Source: Anaerolineales bacterium | GTDB taxonomy: Bacteria > Chloroflexota > Anaerolineae > Epilineales > JAANWY01 | Length of the DNA: 7,821 nucleotides | Assembly: GCA_018263655.1 (NCBI GenBank) | Contig: JAANWY010000327.1 | Span: 1-7,821, forward strand | Direction of reading: 5' to 3' | Shown here: positions 1 to 3,667 of the stretch, in pieces | How the letters are laid out: the number at the start of each line of letters is the position of its first letter | Numbering within the stretch: the first letter of the stretch is position 1 | The notes under the pieces: generated by a model | Databases searched by the model: none | What the model was told of the DNA's origin: nothing | The model's input: the letters and a program-made list of their open reading frames with translations, nothing else | Program-made: the position numbers and the translations under genes

Positions 1-113
1 GTTCGTAGTCAGCCACGGAGGCGAAGCCGGAGTGGCGTCCCGGCGTCCTGCGGTACCACGACGGCACTCCACTGCGTTCCGGACGGATGTGCGCATCCGC
101 GCTCACTACGAAC
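1..113. repeat. long imperfect palindrome, MITE/REP-like element
   Basis: The ends are inverted repeats: GTTCGTAGTCAGC at 1-13 pairs with GCTCACTACGAAC at 101-113 (12 of 13). Inside, a second imperfect pair lines up (CGGAGTGGCGTCCCGG near 28-43 against the complement of bases near 72-88), and the centre is the palindrome GGTACC at 52-57. A small extra hairpin, GGATG-TGCG-CATCC, lies near the right end. The whole 113 bp can therefore fold as one imperfect stem. It ends 51 bp before the start of the small membrane protein gene. The element begins at the very first base of the window, so it may extend further left. No transposase and no target-site duplication can be seen. Confidence 0.6.
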
Positions 114-164
114 AGGCTTTGCGATTTACCGAGTCTATCCTCGGCTCGAGATGGGGGTGTGATA

Positions 165-530
165 ATGCGTGGAGTTTTGCAGTTAGGAATCGTGGTTTTT
201 GCAATTGCGTTGGGTGTCGTCACTGGTAATCGCTTGAGCTCGGAGGCGATGGCGGTGGTCGTTGGCGTGGTGTGCGGCGTGCTGGCCAGCATCCCAATGA
301 GTGTCATGATCCTTGTTCTGACACGACGCCTGAGTAAGCCGGCGCGCTCCGACAAGTCGACGTTGCCGGCTCAGCACAGACCGTCGTATCCGCCCGTCGT
401 CGTGGTCCAGTCCGACGGCGGCGGTCAGCGCAGCCAGTTTGGGCCAGCCTGGGACGCGCCGGCGGCGGCCGAGAATCAGCCATGGCGCCGTTCCTTCACC
501 GTGGTGGGCGAAGAGGATGATTGGTCGTGA
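165..530 (+). CDS. hypothetical small two-helix membrane protein, 121 aa
   Basis: I do not recognise a family. From the ATG at 165 the protein has two hydrophobic helices, roughly residues 3-20 (LQLGIVVFAIALGVVTG) and 29-52 (AVVVGVVCGVLASIPMSVMI). A basic stop-transfer patch (TRRLSKPAR) follows, then a 65-residue Pro/Ala/Gln/Ser-rich tail ending in an acidic GEEDDWS. The predicted picture is a hairpin-anchored protein with a disordered, probably cytoplasmic, tail. The frame stays open upstream to an ATG at 87, but that would add 26 non-hydrophobic residues and start inside the palindromic repeat. The 165 start has a G-rich stretch (GGGGGTG, 153-159) at usable spacing and gives a sensible N-terminus. 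The 3' end overlaps the convergent YeeE/YedE gene by 35 bp. Function unknown. Confidence 0.65.
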   Translation: MRGVLQLGIVVFAIALGVVTGNRLSSEAMAVVVGVVCGVLASIPMSVMILVLTRRLSKPARSDKSTLPAQHRPSYPPVVVVQSDGGGQRSQFGPAWDAPAAAENQPWRRSFTVVGEEDDWS

Positions 531-1536
531 ATTCGTGATCTCCGGAGCTTAAGGGAATTCCAGAATTTAGAACCTCCCACCGGCCAGCCAGCCACACCCC
601 AACGGCCATAGCCACCGTCGTGGTGATGCTGCCCATGGCGAGCAGCGGCACCCCCACCAGCGAGTGGCCCAGGTTGCAGCCGCCGGCCAGGCCCGCTCCG
701 ACACCCATCAAGAAGCCCCCCAGGGCCAGTTCGACGTACCGCCGCACCGGCTCACCCCGCACCCACAGCGTGCCGGCCGTCACGGCCGCCAGGAATGCGC
801 CGGGCACGAGGCCCACCAAGGCTACGGGGATCCAGATCGGTCCACTCCCACCTCCCCCGCTCAGCGCCGTCAGCGCGCCGGTGGGCACGCCCGACGTGCC
901 AAAGGTGTAATTGGAGCCGCCGGCCCGAGCCAGCAACCAGGCCAGACTGCCGAAGAGACCAACCGCAACGCCGAGCGTCGGCCAGCTCCAGTATCGGCCG
1001 CGCGATGTCCGAGGGGCGCGCCAGAGCCAGGCAACGGCCAACAGCCACAGCAGGCCAACCAAGAGCAGGCCGGCCGGACCGAGGAGGTTGACCGCCGTTG
1101 CACTCTGGCCATTCGCCGTGACCTGAGGTGCCTGGAGCGTCTGGCGGAGGGCTGCCAGAGGACCACGATAGGTGACGATGTCCCCCACGACCCAGGCAGC
1201 CAGCCCTACCAGGGTTCCCAGCATGCCGTGGCCCAGCTTGTAGAACAGGCCCGTGATGCAACTAGAGGCCATGACCATACCAATGCCGAAGATGACCCCA
1301 CCGACAACGTTGGCGAGCCAGGTGAAGGGCGGGATCCAGGGATCGATCAGGCCCAGGGCAGTCAGGCCCTGCACCAAGGGCACTGCGATTAGCAGCGTCA
1401 GCAGATATGCCCGAAACAGGTCGAGCTGGGCGGGCCGGCGAAACAGACCGCGCAACGTGCTGTGGAAGCACAGATCACCACGCTCGACAATGTAGCCCAG
1501 GCCCATGCCGGTCAAAAAGGCCAGAACCAACGTCAT
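496..1536 (-). CDS. YeeE/YedE-family (DUF395) sulfur-compound transporter, 346 aa
   Basis: A polytopic inner-membrane protein of about nine to ten helices with two half-repeats, matching the YeeE/YedE family. Characterised members (YeeE/TsuA) import thiosulfate through a relay of conserved cysteines. Here the diagnostic cysteines sit in the expected contexts: C23 in RGDLCFHSTLRG, C93 in MASSCITGLFYKLGHG, and C287 in GAGLAGGCNLGHSLVG. The length of about 350 aa is normal. The start is well supported: AGGAGG (1544-1549) lies seven bases before the ATG. It is the last gene of a minus-strand run, 57 bp after the creatininase-family gene, so it is probably cotranscribed with it. No TusA-like partner is seen in the window. 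The last ~25 residues (after GRWEVLNSG) are hydrophilic, look unconserved and run into the opposite gene's 3' end, so they may be read-through tail. Thiosulfate as substrate is inference; other sulfur or selenium compounds are possible. Confidence 0.9.
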   Translation of the reverse strand: MTLVLAFLTGMGLGYIVERGDLCFHSTLRGLFRRPAQLDLFRAYLLTLLIAVPLVQGLTALGLIDPWIPPFTWLANVVGGVIFGIGMVMASSCITGLFYKLGHGMLGTLVGLAAWVVGDIVTYRGPLAALRQTLQAPQVTANGQSATAVNLLGPAGLLLVGLLWLLAVAWLWRAPRTSRGRYWSWPTLGVAVGLFGSLAWLLARAGGSNYTFGTSGVPTGALTALSGGGGSGPIWIPVALVGLVPGAFLAAVTAGTLWVRGEPVRRYVELALGGFLMGVGAGLAGGCNLGHSLVGVPLLAMGSITTTVAMAVGVWLAGRWEVLNSGIPLSSGDHEFTTNHPLRPPR

Positions 1537-1543
1537 CGGGCTT

Positions 1544-1549
1544 CCTCCT
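1544..1549 (-). promoter_or_regulatory. ribosome binding site of the YeeE/YedE gene
   Basis: On the minus strand this reads AGGAGG, a full anti-SD match, seven bases before the ATG at 1536. It fixes the start and shows that the organism uses classical Shine-Dalgarno initiation. Confidence 0.8.
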
Positions 1550-1593
1550 CTGTCACGTAGGGCCTCCCCTTCTCTTGATCGAATTCCATAAGC

Positions 1594-2346
1594 TCAGCGC
1601 CGTCGCGCTTGTACGTGCGTGACCAGCAGTTCTGTCAGCGCTTCCAGATAGGCCTCGCCGGATGCCGGGCCGGCCTTTTCGGGGTCACCCAGGACACCGA
1701 TCTCAGTGACAGCGCGGAAGCCTTGTTCGAAGACGACGGATGCGACGGACTTCATATCGCCCACGTAGCCTGCCTGCGCCTGATCCATGGCTACCAACTC
1801 CGGCCGCAAGGTCAGGATCATTGAGGTCTCCCACTCGCCGGCGTGACCACCGGCCTCCGCCGGTGTCACGCCTCGTTCTGTGGCGATACGGAAACTGGCG
1901 TCCAACAGTTCCATCAAGTCCGTGTACGCGATGATGTTCACGTCCGGCAAACGCCCGGCAAGACTCTCGACCGCTTCGGCCAGAGGGGCGAAATTTCCGC
2001 CGTGGGTGGGGATCAGAACGATGTTGCGGAAACCATGGCGGGCCAGGCTCTGACAGTAGTCGGCTATCACCTCGACGAAAGTCTCCTTGCGCAAGGTGAT
2101 GGTGCCTGGAAAGGCCATGTGGTGCTCCGAGCAGCCGATGCGCAGCGCCGGGGCCAGACATGCATTCCCCAGCTTGCGGGTAACGCGTTCGCCCAGGGCC
2201 TCGCCCCACAGAGAGTCCGTGGCGAGGGGCAGATGCAGCCCGTGCTGCTCCGTCGAGCCGAAAGTGACGACTACCGTGTCTACCCCCTGGCTCAGGGCCT
2301 CCTCGACTTCCGGCCAATTCATCTCCGCCAGCTTGTATCTGTCCAC
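1594..2346 (-). CDS. creatininase-family amidohydrolase, 250 aa
   Basis: This belongs to the creatininase superfamily (creatinine amidohydrolase, the ArfB deformylase, MftE): cytoplasmic, metal-dependent C-N hydrolases of about 240-260 aa, so the length is full. Visible family motifs are STEQHGLHLPLATD (E33, H35, D44, metal ligands), GCSEHHMAFPGTITL (72-85), PTHGGN (113-118, with ligand H115) and GGHAGEWETS (166-175, with E173 at the usual late-glutamate position). Where true creatininase has Glu two residues after the central His, this protein has Gly117, as in the wider NGHGGN-type family, so creatinine is not the likely substrate. The start is GTG at 2346, preceded by GAGAGGAG six bases upstream; the next Met is residue 9 and would cut the conserved N-terminus. 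It begins 3 bp after the RidA-like stop codon, implying cotranscription and probably coupled translation. The substrate is unknown; the RidA neighbour fits catabolism of a cyclic amide or amine. Confidence 0.88.
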   Translation of the reverse strand: MDRYKLAEMNWPEVEEALSQGVDTVVVTFGSTEQHGLHLPLATDSLWGEALGERVTRKLGNACLAPALRIGCSEHHMAFPGTITLRKETFVEVIADYCQSLARHGFRNIVLIPTHGGNFAPLAEAVESLAGRLPDVNIIAYTDLMELLDASFRIATERGVTPAEAGGHAGEWETSMILTLRPELVAMDQAQAGYVGDMKSVASVVFEQGFRAVTEIGVLGDPEKAGPASGEAYLEALTELLVTHVQARRR

Positions 2347-2349
2347 GCT

Positions 2350-2814
2350 TTACTCCTCTCTGACTTTGACGATCATTTCGATCTCGACGGGGGTATTGAA
2401 GGGTAGCTCATTCACGCCGATGGCCGACCGTGCGTGACGCCCCTGCTCTCCAAAGAGCTGTTCCAGCAGGTGGGAAGCGCCATTCATTACCTCGGGCTGT
2501 TGGTTGAAGCCAGGCGCACTGGCGACCAGCCCCGTCACCTTGACAATCCGCTCCACACGATCCAGGGAGCCCAGCGCCTGTCGCACCACGGCCAGTAGGT
2601 TGAGCATAGTCAGTCGGGCTGCCTGATAGCCCTCTTCCACCGTGAGGTCGTGGCCCACTTTGCCGTGATACTTGATCGCTCCAGATTCGATGGGGCCGGA
2701 CCCACTGGTGAACAACAAGCCGTTCACTTCTACCGCCGGCACGTATGCCGCCACTGGGTTGGGCGGCTCCGGCAGTTCCTGCCCCAGCTCCTTCAATTTC
2801 TGCTCGACCATCAC
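2350..2814 (-). CDS. RidA/YjgF/UK114-family protein, 154 aa
   Basis: RidA-family proteins are small trimeric cytosolic enzymes that hydrolyse reactive 2-aminoacrylate-type enamines/imines; many subgroups have other deaminase-like roles. The family signature lies at the C-terminus, ARSAIGVNELPFNTPVEIE (128-146), including R129, which matches the substrate-carboxylate-binding arginine, and the VEIE strand. LLFTSGSGP (33-41) is the usual first strand. At 154 aa with an N-terminal extension (VEQKLKELGQELPEPPNPVAAYVP) it resembles the longer YjgF subgroup rather than the ~128-aa archetype. The start is ambiguous: GTG at 2814 and ATG at 2811 are adjacent, and GGAGG (2822-2826) serves either, with better spacing for GTG. 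It is the first gene of the minus-strand run and is preceded by two strong hairpins. The specific reaction cannot be assigned. Confidence 0.9.
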   Translation of the reverse strand: MMVEQKLKELGQELPEPPNPVAAYVPAVEVNGLLFTSGSGPIESGAIKYHGKVGHDLTVEEGYQAARLTMLNLLAVVRQALGSLDRVERIVKVTGLVASAPGFNQQPEVMNGASHLLEQLFGEQGRHARSAIGVNELPFNTPVEIEMIVKVREE

Positions 2815-2821
2815 TATTTTA

Positions 2822-2826
2822 CCTCC
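2822..2826 (-). promoter_or_regulatory. ribosome binding site of the RidA-like gene (GGAGG)
   Basis: GGAGG on the minus strand is seven bases from the GTG at 2814 and ten from the ATG at 2811. The spacing favours GTG, although both adjacent codons could be used. Confidence 0.7.
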
Positions 2827-2852
2827 GTGCTTTGCTCGAGATTTCTCGGAAA

Positions 2853-2904
2853 GCAGGTCGGTCTCCCACGCCGCCGGATTGGCGGGCGTGGGAGACCGAC
2901 CTGC
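2853..2904. repeat. hairpin with perfect 20-bp arms in the RidA-operon leader
   Basis: The left arm 2853-2872 and right arm 2885-2904 are exact reverse complements over 20 bp (GCAGGTCGGTC... against ...GACCGACCTGC) around a 12-base centre that itself carries GCC/GGC pairing. It ends about 27 bp upstream of the RidA ribosome binding site, so in a transcript it would be a very stable 5' leader hairpin. There is no T-tract on either side, which argues against a standard intrinsic terminator. It may be a dispersed REP-like repeat rather than a dedicated regulator. Confidence 0.75.
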
Positions 2905-2929
2905 CAGACCCTAAGGGTTCTTTGATCGC

Positions 2930-2986
2930 CGAAGGTCTCCTGCCTGTGCCTTGGCAGACAGGTCGCACGCAGACAGAAGACCTTCG
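2930..2986. repeat. nested inverted repeat, 9-bp outer arms
   Basis: The outer arms CGAAGGTCT (2930-2938) and AGACCTTCG (2978-2986) pair exactly. Between them, CTGCC/GGCAG and CCTGT/ACAGG offer competing inner stems. It shares the words GGTCTCC and CAGGTCG with the 20-bp-arm hairpin just to the left, so the two could be related or rearranged copies of one repeat family. It lies between the possible leftward promoter and the RidA-like gene. Confidence 0.55.
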
Positions 2987-3001
2987 CCCATCGCGAGACG
3001 T

Positions 3002-3032
3002 AATATAACGAAACGCAATCTAACAATGCCAA
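3002..3032 (-). promoter_or_regulatory. possible promoter for the RidA-creatininase-YeeE operon
   Basis: On the minus strand, TTGGCA (3027-3032) and TATATT (3002-3007) are separated by 19 bases, longer than the optimal 17; TTATAT at 18 is an alternative -10. A start near 2995 would give a leader of about 180 bases containing both hairpins. This is a weak prediction from consensus matching only. Confidence 0.3.
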
Positions 3033-3046
3033 GTTGGGGTCTAAAA

Positions 3047-3201
3047 CCAATACCCGTGAATGAACGGTAGAGCGGCTAACCCTCCCGCAGGTTTGAACGG
3101 TTTTGGCCTGCCAATGCTACTTCTCGAAGCCGTTTGACATTCCAGCACAGGCTATGCCGTAACCTGCGGGAGGGTAACCAGGATTCGTTCACGGGTATTG
3201 G
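3047..3201. mobile_element. 155-bp MITE-like element with terminal inverted repeats
   Basis: The terminal inverted repeats are 3047-3064 (CCAATACCCGTGAATGAA) and 3184-3201 (TTCGTTCACGGGTATTGG), 17 of 18 complementary. The element is flanked by direct copies of GTCTAAAA at 3039-3046 and 3202-3209. If the element is taken one base shorter at each end, the flanking repeat becomes GGTCTAAAAC, 10 bp. Inside is a second perfect 15-bp pair, ACCCTCCCGCAGGTT (3079-3093) with AACCTGCGGGAGGGT (3161-3175). Weaker pairing continues inward (ACGG, GCCTG, AATG), so the whole unit folds as one long hairpin. There is no coding capacity. The direct repeat looks like a target-site duplication, making this a non-autonomous transposed element; the mobilising transposase is unknown. 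Confidence 0.7.
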
Positions 3202-3292
3202 GTCTAAAACGGGAAGTTATTTCTTGACAGTCCCAAAGTATATCATAAAACAGCGGTAATTCAATGTTGGACAAGCCGAGAGGAGAATCTGT

Positions 3293-3321
3293 TTGACCAA
3301 GCCTGGCTTCCAGACTAGAAT
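3293..3321 (+). promoter_or_regulatory. sigma-70-type promoter for the glycosyltransferase remnant and membrane gene
   Basis: TTGACC (3293-3298) and TAGAAT (3316-3321) are separated by exactly 17 bases, each one mismatch from consensus. Transcription would start near 3328, about 36 bases before the first ATG and 60 before the TTG with a Shine-Dalgarno. It is the best rightward promoter candidate between the MITE-like element and the coding region. It is inferred from sequence match only. Confidence 0.4.
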
Positions 3322-3374
3322 TGCAGCGCTATTCAGCTTTCCGAGATTATGATATAAGCTCCGATGGGTTTGAT

Positions 3375-3379
3375 GGAGG
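3375..3379 (+). promoter_or_regulatory. Shine-Dalgarno pointing to a TTG start at 3388
   Basis: GGAGG lies eight bases before TTG 3388, which is in frame with the glycosyltransferase remnant. It falls inside the frame opened by ATG 3364, so either the first 8 codons are not translated or this match is incidental. It is the only good ribosome binding site near the remnant's start. Confidence 0.45.
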
Positions 3380-3603
3380 AACCAACTTTGCAGGAATCGG
3401 TGCCGCCGGCAGCACCATCAGGCGTCACTGTGGAAGGAAAAACCACAGTGGTGATACCAACATACAACGAAGTCGAGAATCTCCCCACCATGGTGGCGGA
3501 GCTTCTAGCGCTGGACATCGACCATCTGCAAATCGTCATTATCGACGACAACTCCCCCGATAGTACCGGCCACGTGGCTGATCGGCTGGCGAGCCGCTAT
3601 TCG

Positions 3604-3647
3604 GAACAGATTCGCGTCGAACAGTTCGCGTCGAACAGGTTCGCGTC
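3604..3647 (+). repeat. three tandem copies of a 15-bp unit, middle copy 14 bp
   Basis: The units are GAACAGATTCGCGTC (3604-3618), GAACAGTTCGCGTC (3619-3632) and GAACAGGTTCGCGTC (3633-3647), differing only at the seventh position (A, absent, G). The unit encodes EQIRV or EQVRV. A family-typical continuation, ATCCATCG (IHR), follows directly, so the ancestor probably had a single EQIRVIHR. The missing base in copy 2 puts the rest of the remnant out of frame. Confidence 0.85.
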
Positions 3648-3667
3648 ATCCATCGTCTCCAGAACTG

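Larger units (their letters stand above)
2815..3363. other. 549-bp divergent intergenic region, largely palindromic
   Basis: No credible gene lies here. The short open frames on both strands read through hairpin arms and show no family resemblance. The region separates the leftward RidA-like operon from the rightward glycosyltransferase remnant, so it must carry both sets of promoters. From left to right it contains the RidA ribosome binding site, two separate hairpins, a possible leftward promoter, a 155-bp MITE-like element with a flanking direct repeat, and a rightward promoter. The structured elements are listed separately. Confidence 0.7.

Noticed and set aside
87..164. Upstream ATG at 87 as the start of the small membrane protein
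   Set aside because: It begins inside the palindromic repeat, has no ribosome binding site, and adds 26 residues unlike an N-terminus; the ATG at 165 is preferred.
664..1392. 242-codon open frame on the plus strand
   Set aside because: It lies wholly antisense to the YeeE/YedE gene, its product is rich in Gln/Arg/Pro/Ala with no family features, and it reflects GC-driven open frames opposite a real gene.
1703..2317. 204-codon open frame on the minus strand
   Set aside because: It is the same-strand alternative frame of the creatininase-family gene, with an Arg/Gly/Ser/His-rich product and no ribosome binding site.
3224..3252. TTGACA at 3224-3229 as a promoter -35
   Set aside because: The -35 is perfect, but the only good -10-like words (TATCAT at 3241, CATAAA at 3244) are 11 and 14 bases away, too close for sigma-70.
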